15,535 bases of DNA from Zelonia costaricensis (GCA_030849075.1 JASAOO010002974.1:1-15535), one strand, 5' to 3'; counted from the first letter of the stretch, positions 1-8,897 are shown. Numbers and translations are program-made. The notes: a model not told the origin generated them from the letters alone.

Positions 1-622
1 GAAGCGCGAGCGAAAGAGACGAGAAGAGAAGAGCGCAGCTGCCGTGTGTGTGGCGGGGGGCCTGCAGGAGTACGAGACGCACAAATATATGTGGTGCAGG
101 GGCCATGGCGCGCACACGGTGTGCCGCACACGAGCGCACGAAAAGAGGCAGTTCGTTTTTGGGGTGGGCCGGGTGGCGTGGCGAACGTAGACGCGCGCCG
201 TCACACTGGTGCGGAGCAGGCGCCGGCGCGTTGCGAGACAGCCAGTGAGCGGGGGCGGCAAACGCGCACGAGGATGGGCGGCACACGACGACGCCGCCGC
301 TTGCACCGGAAAAGGGAACAAAGGGAATAAAGGAGAGAAGAAAGTGGGTCGCTCACGCGTGCTACACACGCCGCCGTGCGGGCGGGATGGCGGCGAAAAG
401 GAGCTGGGAGCGGAATGGGGCAGAGAAAAGCGTGAAAGTCACGGAAACGCAGTGGGTGCCGAGCGGTTGGCGGTAGGCCGAGGGAGGGCACCGGGAAGGT
501 GGAGGCGAAGTGCAGGATACGCGTGCGCCTTCCACTGAGTGGCGGAGCACTGCGAAACGCGTGCATGCACAAGCGTCGAATGGAGGCTTGCACACTGGCC
601 GAAGTGTTGTTCGCGGGGTGGT
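1..622. other. 3' flank of the GH31 gene, no gene seen
   Basis: This stretch lies downstream of the GH31 stop codon and should contain its 3' untranslated region and the start of the next intergenic spacer. No reading frame here has a recognisable protein pattern; the longest minus-strand frame (201-593) translates to Arg/Pro/Ser-rich low-complexity sequence. Two purine-rich tracts on the plus strand (about 309-345 and 8-34) are pyrimidine tracts on the transcribed strand. The first AG below the upper tract is at 300-301. The lower tract runs to the window edge, which suggests that the acceptor of a further minus-strand gene lies just outside. That reading is inference from tract position only. 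Confidence 0.6.
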
Positions 623-2980
623 CTAAGAAAGCTCGATCGACCAGCCCTCGTCCACCCGCATCGGTGCGCTTCGGACGTCGATGACCGTTGTGTCACCGCA
701 ACGCTCGACTTGCAGAGGCGCTCCGTTGGCTGACGCACACGAGATGGGGGCGGCTGCACCGTACACGACTACCCGCTCGATCGTGTTGGGTGCCGTGTAC
801 GACCCGGGCGCGGCGGCGGCGCAAGTGAGCTTGCCGCCTGCGTACGTGAAGAGCCGGTGTGCCACCTTTCCGGTCTTGTACTGGAAGCTCCTCCCGTCGT
901 CGAGGTACAAGTCGCCCTGACTCTCCCCGTTGGCGTCCAGCGCGACGTGCAGGGTGAACGGATCGTTCACAGCGGAGACAGTGGATGGCCGCTTCTGCGT
1001 CTTCACGGCCAGCACGTGACCGCCACGCAGGTACACCGGAATGGAGTCCATTGTCACGGGCAGCACCAGCTTTCCAGCCTTCGTGACAGCCTTGCTGCCT
1101 TGCGGGAAGGCGTACCAGCTGGTGCACGTTGGCAGGGTCACCTCCACCGTCGTCGCACTAGCGTGCACGACGGGGCACACGAGAAGGGTGGGGCCGAACA
1201 TGAAAGAGTCCTGCTCCGTGGCCAGGCTTTCGTCGTGGGGGAACTCGTAGAAGAGGGGCCGCAGCACCGTCTCGCCCCGCGTGTGGGCGTGGTAGAAGAC
1301 CGTGTAGAGGTACGGGATGAGGGAGTAGCGCAGCTGCAGGGCCGCGCGCAGGCGCTCCCGCGCCGCCGGCTCCCAGACGTAGGGCTCGCGGTGCCGGGTA
1401 TCCCAGTTGGCGTGGCCGCGAAAGAAGGGATAGAAGACGGCGGCCTGGAACCAGCGCTGGAAGAGCTCGCTCGACGGCTCGCGCAGGAAACCGCCGGCGT
1501 CGACGCCGCAGAAGGGATAGTTCGCGATGGAGAGGCTGAGCAGCTCCGGCATGCTGCACTGCAGATGGTCCCAGCGGGCCATGTTGTCGCCGGCCCACAT
1601 GCCGGAGAGGCGCTGGCTGCCAGCGAAGAAGCTGCGTGTGAGCAGGAACGGCCGCTCCGGCTCTGCGCTCGGCCCCGCTGCCTCCAGGCAGCCCTGCGCC
1701 GCGGACAGGACGCTCAAGAAGCCGTACATGTTGTGCAGGTAGCGGTGCTGCACCGCGCGGCCGTCGTCGGCGTGGTGCAGCGCCTCCTTGATCATCGTCC
1801 GCTCTCGGTAGCCGTGAAACACCGCCGGCTCGTTCATGTCCACCCATGTGTACGTGTCCCGCCCCCCACACTCGCACCGATCATCGTGAAAGAAGGAGGC
1901 GTACCACTCACGCGTGCGGCGCTGCAGAAAGTCCGGCCAGCAGCTGTTGCCGGGCCAGCAGTCGCCCTCGAAGTTGGCGGTACCGTCAGGGGTGCGCACA
2001 AAGTGGTTGCCAGCGAAGCCCTCGTCGTACACGGCCCACCCGGGCTCCGTCTTCGTGTGCGGGTCCTTGATCGTGACGAGCTTGCGGCCGCGTGCGACGA
2101 GGTAGTCAAGCAGGGCCTGCGGGTTTGGGAATGCGTCGTGGTCGAACTGGAAGTACTTCTTCGCTGCCGAGTACTCGATGTCGAGCCACAGCACGTCGTA
2201 CGGCAGATCCGCGCCGGACATGCCCGCCTCCACCGACATGCACTCCTCCTGCGAGACGTAGTTCCAGCGGCACTGGTGGTAGCCGAGCACGGCGTAGGGG
2301 GGGAAGAAGGTGGGGCCGGTGAGGTGGGCATGGTGCCGCTGCACGGCACTCGGCGTCGGACCGGGAATGAAGAAGAGGTCAGTAATGCCCACCTCTGCTG
2401 TCCAGCGCACCGTCAGCGCGCCAGGCAGGTCGACGACGCGGATCAGCATCTCCGACGAGTTGAGGAAGAGGACACCCGTGCTGGCCGCCGCGGCGTAGGC
2501 CATGAGAAACGGAATACTGCCGTACTTGGGATCGCCACTGTGCAGCGGGTACTCGAAAGCGTCTGTGTTGAACATCTGGTACGCCTCTCCCTTGCGCATG
2601 GCGAGGTTCTGGGTGTGCTCCGGAAGGCCGTAAAGGTGCTTCGCCACCGGGAAGCACATCCGCACCGCCGGGGCGTCGACATCGCGCAGGCTGACCTCGC
2701 CGGTGGTCACCACATGCCCCGCACTCGCAAACGCGAAGCGCAGCTCATCCCCCTCCTGCCACGCCGTCAGCGTCGACGCCCCAACCGTGATGACGTGTTG
2801 AGCGCCGTTGTGGGTCACGGACACGGCGGACTCGGCGACGGGTTCAGCCACGATCACCTCCGGGACCTCCCACACCCACTCCACATCCGGCTTCACCCGC
2901 AAACGGATCACATCGCTGGCGTATCCATCCACGTAAAGGGACGCGGGCACCGTTTGCGTCGAGATCGTGGTGAACTTCAT
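623..2980 (-). CDS. GH31 alpha-glucosidase, glucosidase II alpha-like
   Basis: A 785-residue glycoside hydrolase family 31 enzyme. The likely reaction is hydrolysis of terminal alpha-linked glucose. The expected role, if it is glucosidase II, is trimming glucose that UGGT adds to N-glycans during ER protein folding. The layout fits GH31: an N-terminal beta-sandwich (about 1-225), a (beta/alpha)8 barrel (about 226-570), then C-terminal beta domains. Visible motifs are WLDIEY (265-270), the nucleophile motif WVDMNEP with Asp381, WAGDN with acid/base Asp465, GSQR (454-457), and RGHANWDT with the conserved His523. The order and spacing match the glucosidase II branch better than lysosomal acid alpha-glucosidase. 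I chose the ATG at 2980: the frame extends only to a GTG at 2995, and an in-frame TGA lies at 3008-3010. The stop is TAG. The N-terminus (MKFTTISTQTVPASLYVDG) is not hydrophobic, so no signal peptide is visible, and the protein is shorter than usual glucosidase II alpha chains (about 900 residues or more). A cytosolic alpha-glucosidase is the alternative. Confidence 0.93.
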   Translation of the reverse strand: MKFTTISTQTVPASLYVDGYASDVIRLRVKPDVEWVWEVPEVIVAEPVAESAVSVTHNGAQHVITVGASTLTAWQEGDELRFAFASAGHVVTTGEVSLRDVDAPAVRMCFPVAKHLYGLPEHTQNLAMRKGEAYQMFNTDAFEYPLHSGDPKYGSIPFLMAYAAAASTGVLFLNSSEMLIRVVDLPGALTVRWTAEVGITDLFFIPGPTPSAVQRHHAHLTGPTFFPPYAVLGYHQCRWNYVSQEECMSVEAGMSGADLPYDVLWLDIEYSAAKKYFQFDHDAFPNPQALLDYLVARGRKLVTIKDPHTKTEPGWAVYDEGFAGNHFVRTPDGTANFEGDCWPGNSCWPDFLQRRTREWYASFFHDDRCECGGRDTYTWVDMNEPAVFHGYRERTMIKEALHHADDGRAVQHRYLHNMYGFLSVLSAAQGCLEAAGPSAEPERPFLLTRSFFAGSQRLSGMWAGDNMARWDHLQCSMPELLSLSIANYPFCGVDAGGFLREPSSELFQRWFQAAVFYPFFRGHANWDTRHREPYVWEPAARERLRAALQLRYSLIPYLYTVFYHAHTRGETVLRPLFYEFPHDESLATEQDSFMFGPTLLVCPVVHASATTVEVTLPTCTSWYAFPQGSKAVTKAGKLVLPVTMDSIPVYLRGGHVLAVKTQKRPSTVSAVNDPFTLHVALDANGESQGDLYLDDGRSFQYKTGKVAHRLFTYAGGKLTCAAAAPGSYTAPNTIERVVVYGAAAPISCASANGAPLQVERCGDTTVIDVRSAPMRVDEGWSIELS

Positions 2981-3189
2981 CGTGGCGGCAACCACGCCAA
3001 GGGCGAGTCACAACGACGAACAGAGAACAACGGATTCAGAGAACACGACGACACGAAACAGCAAAAAGAAGTGACTTGCGTGCAAGCGACGCACCCGGTG
3101 GGGAGCGGGAAACAGCGAGCGCTGCTACTCGGCTTAGAAAAACGTGTTGTAGAGAGAGGGTGGGGAGTGTGCGCGGAAAGCAGCGCACT

Positions 3190-3400
3190 CTCGCAGAGAC
3201 GTGCCGCACGGGAGAGACACGCCGCAGTAGGGGGGAGGAGGGGGCCAAACACGTCGAGGTGACACACAAGGCAAAAAAGAAAAAGATAAAACAGAAAAAG
3301 AAAGAAAACGAAGAGAGAGAGGGAGCACACAAGTACTTCTGTAAAGCGAAAAGAAACAAAAGACACAAAAGGGGGGGAAGAGCACCCAGGAAGGAATCGC
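3190..3400 (-). promoter_or_regulatory. Probable trans-splice acceptor region of the GH31 gene
   Basis: On the transcribed strand, 3400-3250 is a long run rich in C and T. The first AG after it is at 3191-3190, because no CT dinucleotide occurs on the plus strand between 3192 and the tract. Using that AG gives a 5' untranslated region of about 209 nt before the ATG at 2980. Trypanosomatid spliced leader is normally added at the first usable AG after a pyrimidine tract, so this is the best candidate. A second CT at 3188-3189 gives an almost identical alternative. Confidence 0.5.
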
Positions 3401-3585
3401 AGAGAACGTCGATGGCAGGGGCGCGGAGACAAAACTCGCTAGACAGAGAAGTCAAAGATACTAATGATAAACACGAACGCAAAGAAGAGGGAGAGAAGCG
3501 CTAACACAAGGAGATTCAGGAAGGGCGCAGGGGGGAAGGTGCGTGTGTCACGCGCCCCGCGCCAACAGCGAGGAAGGTCCGTATT

Positions 3586-3601
3586 TGTGTGTGTGTGTGT
3601 G
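3586..3601. repeat. (TG)8 microsatellite
   Basis: Eight perfect TG dinucleotides on the plus strand, (CA)8 on the transcribed strand, in the spacer between the 920-aa gene and the GH31 gene. No function can be assigned. Confidence 0.9.
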
Positions 3602-3702
3602 GTTTGTTTTTTGGCGTGACAAGTAAGTGGGGGAGGGGGGGGACTGGGACAAGGCGGGGGCAAGGGAAGTGGCGGATGGAATTTGCGAGGGCAGGCGCAC
3701 CC

Positions 3703-3715
3703 TTTTTTTTTTTTT
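3703..3715 (-). repeat. A13 homopolymer on the transcribed strand
   Basis: Thirteen consecutive T on the plus strand, read as A13 in the minus-strand transcript. It directly follows, in transcript sense, an island (about 3860-3720) that is more AT-rich and less repetitive than its surroundings. A short A tail after a non-repetitive segment in a 3' UTR is the pattern of the SIDER retroposon remnants known in Leishmania. No target-site duplication or element signature was identified, so this may equally be a simple homopolymer. Confidence 0.85.
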
Positions 3716-4493
3716 GCTTGCTTTCCCAGACGTACAACTAACGTTTTGGCGCCGTTCAGCCTCTTATATAGATCGATATGTATTTGTGTGTAGAGCTTAG
3801 CTGCGGTTCTGGTGAACGATCCGCTATGTGGCAGAGGAATAGGGTATATGAAGGCGCGGTCCACGGAAGCAGTCTCGAGGTGCGCAGCCGAGGAAGACGA
3901 AAAACAAGAGAGAGGTGGGGGGAGGGGGGGCAGACGGGAAACGGTGAGAGCGGTGAAGGTGCAGAGCCACAGAGCACGAGAGACGGCAAGTAAAAGACAG
4001 AGACTGGTGGAAACTGGCTCACACGGAGAGAGGGACGTAAATGCAGCGATGGCTGACACGCACACACGCAAAACAAATGAAAAGAACGGCACGCGGGTAA
4101 AGACTGGCGAGAAGAGGTGCGCCGGACGGGACACAGGAACACCAGATGCACGTTGTAGCCGGAGGGGAGGGGGAGGCGGCACAGGGTACTTGGTAGTGCG
4201 AGAGTGCGAGGAAATCGCTGTCGAGGCGTGACGCTGTCAACACGAGTCAAGCCCAGAAAGGAAAACACAGAAAAAAAGCGATGAGTCCCAGAAGGGAATT
4301 AAAATAGTCGCAAGGGGTGGTAAGCGTTCGTTCCTCTTGGTCGTGCTCTTCTCTGGGAACGTGCGTACACGGCGTCGAGAAGGCGGGGTGTGCGTATGTG
4401 CGTCTGGGGACGGTGAGCTGCGAGGGGAGTGAGGGGGGTCGGTGAATGGGAAAGGGGGGGGGGCACCGGTGAAATCGTGACGGAAGAGAATAG

Positions 4494-4510
4494 AGTGAGT
4501 GAGTGAGTGG
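4494..4510. repeat. Short GTGA/AGTG tetranucleotide repeat
   Basis: About four tandem copies of a GTGA unit on the plus strand, followed by GTGG variants. It is a simple-sequence tract in the presumed 3' UTR of the 920-aa gene, with no further meaning visible. Confidence 0.8.
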
Positions 4511-4800
4511 GTGGAGCAGAAGGATCAACTCTTCGAAGTTGAGGATGCCAAGCCACCGTTTTGGGGGGGGGGGTTGTGACGGGAGTAGCGTAGCAGAGCA
4601 GCACGTGTGAGAGTTGTGCCGGAGTACGCGATGGATGCGTCGATCGAGATGTATTAAAGGAGATGCGAGGATGGAAAGGCAGAACGCCGATGCAGAGGTG
4701 CAAAACAAAGGAGTGCAGCGATGTGTGGCGTCGACTTGCGGGAGGCGATAAGGAGGAAAAGCAGTCCCCCTGTGGACCGCGCGCCTCCGGGGGAGGGCGG

Positions 4801-5217
4801 GGGGGGGGGGAGGGGGCAGTCGCCATTCCTTCGCCATCATCGCCTCAGCGACGCGCTGGTTCGCCGGGCCATCCACGTGGCCAACTGTGGGGCGCAACAG
4901 CGGCCTGGAGAGAAGGCCGTCACTCAGAGTTGCAGTCGGCCGTTCGACGTGCTCGACAAACAAGATGCACCGCCTGTTGCATGGCGCTGGCTTCACTGCA
5001 TTGTGGCGGGTCTTTTTTTCACTTTCTGTGTGTGTGTGCGTTTTGCTTTTCTGGCACGCAGAGTGCGGCAGATTGCCGCCGCGCCACCGCAGCACCACTG
5101 TGCTGGCTGCACCTGTGATGATGCTGGGGGGTGAAGCGTGCCGCCTGGCGCGCGGTGACGGTGCTGCGGAGGTGAAGCAGTCGTCACTCACCGAGTTGTC
5201 CCCCCCTCCCCCCCCCC
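4801..5217. repeat. Inverted G/C-run pair, 16-bp arms, 385-nt spacer
   Basis: The left arm 4801-4816 reads G10-A-G5 on the plus strand and the right arm 5202-5217 reads C5-T-C10. They are perfect reverse complements over 16 positions, including the single A:T. In the transcript, the G-rich arm would lie only about 25 nt after the stop codon of the 920-aa protein and could pair with the C-rich arm about 400 nt further on, or fold alone as a G-quadruplex. Both arms are low complexity, so the match could be a by-product of G/C runs being frequent in these spacers. Confidence 0.6.
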
Positions 5218-5241
5218 AACCTATCCCCTCCCGCGAATGCT

Positions 5242-8004
5242 TCAGCTCGCACTGCTTTCCACACCGGTGAGGGGTGCCAGCGCAGCGAAAATGCGGTGTA
5301 TGTGCACCACCTCGTCGCGCAGCGTGACGGGGCAGGCGAGTGCTTGCATGAGGGGCAGTAACGCGGTCGCCGGCAGTGGTGCCCACGACGAGGGCACATT
5401 GTCGTCCGCTCCAGCTAATGCGCCGCCACGCCGCAGGAGGTGGTGCCGGCGCAAGAAGCTCAGCAGCGCAAGCCTGTCGGCGCTCCCAGACCCAGCCTCA
5501 GGCAGGCAGCCAGCGAAGAGTGTGGCCAACCCACGCGGCGGCATCGCCCTGCCACCCACCAGGGTCGCCGAAACCCGGGCCGCCTGCGCGACGGAGCTGG
5601 TCAGGGCGTGCACTGCCGTGACGCACGCGACGGCGTGCCACCACTCCTCCACCTGCTCGGCAGAAACTCCGTGAAGGGCGACGAGACCACCCGCGCCTGC
5701 CTCGCCGTGCACGCCACCCGCCGCCGGCACCGTCGCGGGAGCAGCAGGCGCAGCTGCAACGTCCGAGTCGTCGGGAGCACAGCTGTCGAGGTAGCGAAGG
5801 TAGCAGACCGCAAACACAACCGCCTCGCCGCACATCCACAGCCGCGCACGCCACAGCGCGGCGGCCGCCACCACGCCGAGCTGCGCCGTGGGCCGCACGT
5901 GCCGCCGCAGGTCATCCATGGCGGCGCGCGTCAGGCACGGCCGAAACCAGTGTGATGGGCTACCCGCTGCGCCGGCACGGGCGGCGCCATCGGCAGAACG
6001 CTGGTCCACGACGTGCACGTCCAGGTGCCCGTCCTGCCCCGCCGCCTCCGCCGCAGCCGGCCGCTGCCGCAGCTCCAGCAGCGCGGCCGCCACATCCGCC
6101 ACGCCGAGGTGCGGGTCAGCGAGTGCATAGTCGACTGGTTCGACAAGAGACAGCGCCGCAGGGATGCGCGCCGCCACCGCCACGGCGTCGTCCACGCCGT
6201 CGCAGGACTCGAGCGCGGCACGTGCGCCGAAGACGCCGTGCACGGCGCTCGCGATACACCACCTCATCGGCAGCAGTGAAAGGCAAAGCGACTGCAGGCG
6301 TGAAGGGGGGATGAGGCATCGTGTCAGGGCGTCGCCAAGTGCGGTCAGTGCAGGCGTGGCGCATGCCGCCGGCAGTGCCGTCGCGCCGGCTGCGGCCTCA
6401 CCCTCGGCGCGAGAGCGCGTGGCGGACGACGACGGTGACGAGGATGCGGGTTGGGCGGCGATGGCCGGCAGCTGCGTCAGCGCGGGCCACAGCCGCGGCG
6501 GCCCTGGGTTCTTCCACGACAGCCCAACCCACACCGCCGACAGCGGCGCAGCGCCGGTGAGGTGCGACTCTGCTGTCACCTCTGCCATCGCCGCTTGTGC
6601 AACCCACAGCGCGGTCGCCAGATCCGCGGTAGCGCCGCTCTCGCCTGCGCCAGCCGTGTCACCGGCATCGACTACACCCGACGTGGACGCCGCAGTGGAC
6701 TGCGCACGCATCGCCGCCAGCCACGCCGCGACCAACTCCACGTGCAGCACGCCAGCGTGCCGGTTCACCAGGTCGGTGGCACACGCAACGAGGGACAGGC
6801 GCAGTGCAGAGGCATCGCCCTCGCCGACTGCGTCACCCGCCGCATGCCCCCGCGCGGCTCCCGGCACGTGGCACGCGTCGTACACGGCGAAAAGCGCGTA
6901 GAGCACCGGAAGGTGCGCACACGTTTGCAGCCCCAGCCGACGCGCCACACACGGCCCGTGCCGCAGGCGCAGGCAACGGGTGAGCCCAGCCGCAGCTGCG
7001 TCCTCGGAGAGCGCAGCATCGCGGGTAAAGCGCTGGCGCACCTCGGCCGCGCACCACGCCGACCACAGCGACACCACCGCATCGGCGCCGACGGGCGCGA
7101 ATACGGCGCGCGGGTCCGTCGAGCAGGGCACCGGGTACGCTTGCTGAGCGAGTGTCTTGGCGTCCTTGGTGATGTAGTGCACGTAGCGCGCCATCACACC
7201 GCGCCACCCACTGCCGGCTGTCACGTAGAGTGACGTGGCGGCGAGCACGTCGGCGCCGCGGTCCCACATGAACGCCACGACGGCCTGGTGCACCTGCAGC
7301 CACAGCGCCACCTCCTCCGGTCCGGCAACGGCGGATGGCGTCATCAAGCTTCCCGGCCCAGACGTCGCCGCATCCGCTGCCACAGAAGACTGCTGCGTCG
7401 ACACAGAGACGGGGTCGGCGCGGTGCAGCGCGTTCAGCTGGCTGAGGCTGTTGGCGCAGTCGCCAAGGATGAGCTCCGCCTGCGACTTGCGCTCTCGCAG
7501 TGCCGTGCACAGTGCCCCCAGAAAGAGGTGCAGCACGCTGACGAGGGACGGGACGCGCGGCACATCCGAGGGAGTCGACTCCCCCAGCAGCCGTTCCGGT
7601 GCGTTGGGTTGGGCCAGGCGAGGTGTGTCGCTGAAGAAGGTGGTGGCACTGATTTGCACGCGATGCGGCAACGCTGCTGCCGTCACCTGCGAGGCGGCAG
7701 ATGACGGCGGCTGAGACGCGGATGAGGGCGGCAGCGCTGCCGCCGCGCAGTCGCGCAGTACGCGCACGCACTCGTCCACGATGCTGTCGAGGTCGACGAG
7801 GAGCACACAGAGCTTGTCCAGTACGTCATCAGAGGGCAGCACGTCGAACGGAGACTCCGGCGAGGCAGTCCGCACGCCCACACCGGGCGCCTCGGCTGTA
7901 GACGCGGATGCTGCGAGCGAGCCGACGCGCCGGATGCCGAGGAGCTCGGCGACCCACTGCGCCAGGGGTGTGGCCGCGTCAGACAGGCACGGCGAAGGGC
8001 TCAT
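5242..8004 (-). CDS. Hypothetical 920-residue alanine-rich protein
   Basis: I do not recognise this protein. It is an uninterrupted frame ending in TGA, with GC-rich codon use like the two neighbouring genes, and its translation alternates predicted helical, hydrophobic stretches with small-residue linkers. Helix-like blocks are near 12-30, 60-88, 150-195, 228-290, 305-375, 400-432, 555-645, 690-740 and 785-920. Linkers rich in Ala/Ser/Pro/Gly are near 88-108, 380-400, 434-462, 515-548 and 744-772. There is no signal peptide, clear membrane segment, nucleotide-binding motif or zinc motif. The pattern would suit a helical scaffold or tethering subunit, but that is only a guess. I chose the ATG at 8004. 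The frame stays open upstream to an ATG at 8340 and a GTG at 8364, but that extension is Pro/Ser/Arg low complexity and probably lies before the splice acceptor candidates at 8026-8027 and 8116-8117. Confidence 0.82.
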   Translation of the reverse strand: MSPSPCLSDAATPLAQWVAELLGIRRVGSLAASASTAEAPGVGVRTASPESPFDVLPSDDVLDKLCVLLVDLDSIVDECVRVLRDCAAAALPPSSASQPPSSAASQVTAAALPHRVQISATTFFSDTPRLAQPNAPERLLGESTPSDVPRVPSLVSVLHLFLGALCTALRERKSQAELILGDCANSLSQLNALHRADPVSVSTQQSSVAADAATSGPGSLMTPSAVAGPEEVALWLQVHQAVVAFMWDRGADVLAATSLYVTAGSGWRGVMARYVHYITKDAKTLAQQAYPVPCSTDPRAVFAPVGADAVVSLWSAWCAAEVRQRFTRDAALSEDAAAAGLTRCLRLRHGPCVARRLGLQTCAHLPVLYALFAVYDACHVPGAARGHAAGDAVGEGDASALRLSLVACATDLVNRHAGVLHVELVAAWLAAMRAQSTAASTSGVVDAGDTAGAGESGATADLATALWVAQAAMAEVTAESHLTGAAPLSAVWVGLSWKNPGPPRLWPALTQLPAIAAQPASSSPSSSATRSRAEGEAAAGATALPAACATPALTALGDALTRCLIPPSRLQSLCLSLLPMRWCIASAVHGVFGARAALESCDGVDDAVAVAARIPAALSLVEPVDYALADPHLGVADVAAALLELRQRPAAAEAAGQDGHLDVHVVDQRSADGAARAGAAGSPSHWFRPCLTRAAMDDLRRHVRPTAQLGVVAAAALWRARLWMCGEAVVFAVCYLRYLDSCAPDDSDVAAAPAAPATVPAAGGVHGEAGAGGLVALHGVSAEQVEEWWHAVACVTAVHALTSSVAQAARVSATLVGGRAMPPRGLATLFAGCLPEAGSGSADRLALLSFLRRHHLLRRGGALAGADDNVPSSWAPLPATALLPLMQALACPVTLRDEVVHIHRIFAALAPLTGVESSAS

Positions 8005-8025
8005 TTCGCGACAAGGGTGTGTGCG

Positions 8026-8136
8026 CTTTGTTTGTACGCGTACGCGCGGGGGGGGGGGAAGAGAGGCGAATAGAAAGCGCCGAGGCCGCAACCCACGGCG
8101 CCTCTCAGTCTCTCGCTGAGGGTGGGGGAGGGAGCT
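8026..8136 (-). promoter_or_regulatory. Two candidate trans-splice acceptors of the 920-aa gene
   Basis: On the transcribed strand, a pyrimidine run at 8066-8048 (C/T with an uninterrupted C11 part) is followed by its first AG at 8027-8026, giving a 21-nt 5' UTR. A second run at 8135-8118 is followed at once by AG at 8117-8116, giving about 111 nt. Both lie between the upstream in-frame ATG (8340) and the ATG at 8004. Either one would therefore make 8004 the first ATG of this frame in the mature mRNA. The choice between them cannot be made from sequence. Confidence 0.5.
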
Positions 8137-8553
8137 CGCGTGGTGAGGCGCACAAGTGGAAGGCAGGATGCTCTTTCGAAAAGGTTGGCGTGGGGGAGGG
8201 AGGAGGGGCGGGGGCAAGCAGCGAGCAGGAGCGGAAGTGCGTTGTGACGACACAAGAAACTCAGCAGACATGCAGAGGAACGAAGAGGCAGAAGTGGCGC
8301 ACGTGGGGGGAGGGGAAGGGAAAAGTGCCGTCGGCGCCATCAGCAACGATGGAGCGCGTTGCACGTGCTCTCCTCTCCCCTCCCTCCCCTTTACTCAAGT
8401 GCGCTCGTTGATGGAGGGCTAGCAGCGCCGAGGCTGGCGCGGCGCACGAGAAACGGGAAGGACGGGGAGCAGGACGCGGTGGAGCGAGGCGGGGCACAAC
8501 CCCCCACGCCGCGATACGCCTGCGCCGCCATCAACAAACTTCAAGAGCACGTT

Positions 8554-8586
8554 CCATGCGCATGGCGAAGCCGCGCAGACGCGGCT
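8554..8586. repeat. 12-bp palindrome next to a 7-bp hairpin
   Basis: 8554-8565 (CCATGCGCATGG) is a perfect palindrome. Three bases later, 8569-8575 (AGCCGCG) and 8580-8586 (CGCGGCT) form a perfect 7-bp stem with the loop CAGA. Both sit in an island less repetitive than the rest of the gap. A structured RNA element is possible, but such short inverted repeats also occur by chance in GC-rich DNA. Confidence 0.6.
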
Positions 8587-8785
8587 CTGAGCACGCCGCG
8601 GCGATGAACCGACCTGACGTGTGCGGCGAGCAAGTCACAGGCTTCTCCGCCGCCCATGCAGCGTCCGTGGCGCGCAGCTCACGCAGGTGATGAGGGATAG
8701 AGAGGAGGGCCCTCACTGCATTCTTTCCGGCGGCGTCTGTTTGCTTGTTTTCTTTTCTTTGGAGAGGATCCTAGATGCTGTCAAC

Positions 8786-8816
8786 GGGGGGATGGGAGAG
8801 GAGGGGAGGGGAGGGG
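8786..8816 (+). repeat. G-quadruplex-like G runs
   Basis: The plus strand carries G runs at 8786-8791, 8794-8796, 8803-8806, 8808-8811 and 8813-8816, separated by 1-6 bases, which fits the usual G-quadruplex consensus. The transcribed RNA would carry the C-rich complement, so any effect would be at the DNA level. Confidence 0.6.
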
Positions 8817-8897
8817 AAGCTTAATGGCCTGGCGTCCAGCAGCCGCGGCGCACGCGCCCCCCCCCCAGCGACTCTACACTCGCCTTCTGCTTCATTG

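Larger units (their letters stand above)
2981..5241. other. Intergenic region with 3' UTR of the 920-aa gene and 5' UTR of the GH31 gene
   Basis: These 2.26 kb hold no convincing gene. Frames on both strands give low-complexity Pro/Ser/Leu- or Arg/Glu/Lys-rich translations. Going in the direction of transcription, it contains a G10-A-G7 run just after the upstream stop, a GC-rich part, a C-rich run at 4789-4816, a GTGA tetranucleotide repeat at about 4494-4510, purine/pyrimidine tracts, a more AT-rich island (about 3730-3860) ending in an A13 tract on the minus strand, a (TG)8 tract, and the pyrimidine tract and acceptor that should serve the GH31 gene. Confidence 0.7.

Noticed and set aside
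2981..2995. GTG start for the GH31 protein
   Set aside because: Nuclear genes of eukaryotes normally start at ATG. The ATG at 2980 is only five codons further, with A at position -3.
857..3262. 801-codon open frame on the plus strand across the GH31 gene
   Set aside because: It is the exact antisense of a gene with clear catalytic motifs. Its translation is rich in Arg, Val, His and Gly without any family pattern, as expected when GC-rich third positions keep an antisense frame open.
8005..8364. N-terminal extension of the 920-aa protein to an ATG at 8340 or a GTG at 8364
   Set aside because: The added residues are Pro/Ser/Arg low complexity, encoded by pyrimidine tracts, and both splice acceptor candidates lie downstream of these codons.
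8687..8693. GTGATGA, a match to a snoRNA C box
   Set aside because: There is no fitting D box or terminal stem at the usual distance, and it lies on the strand opposite to the transcribed one.
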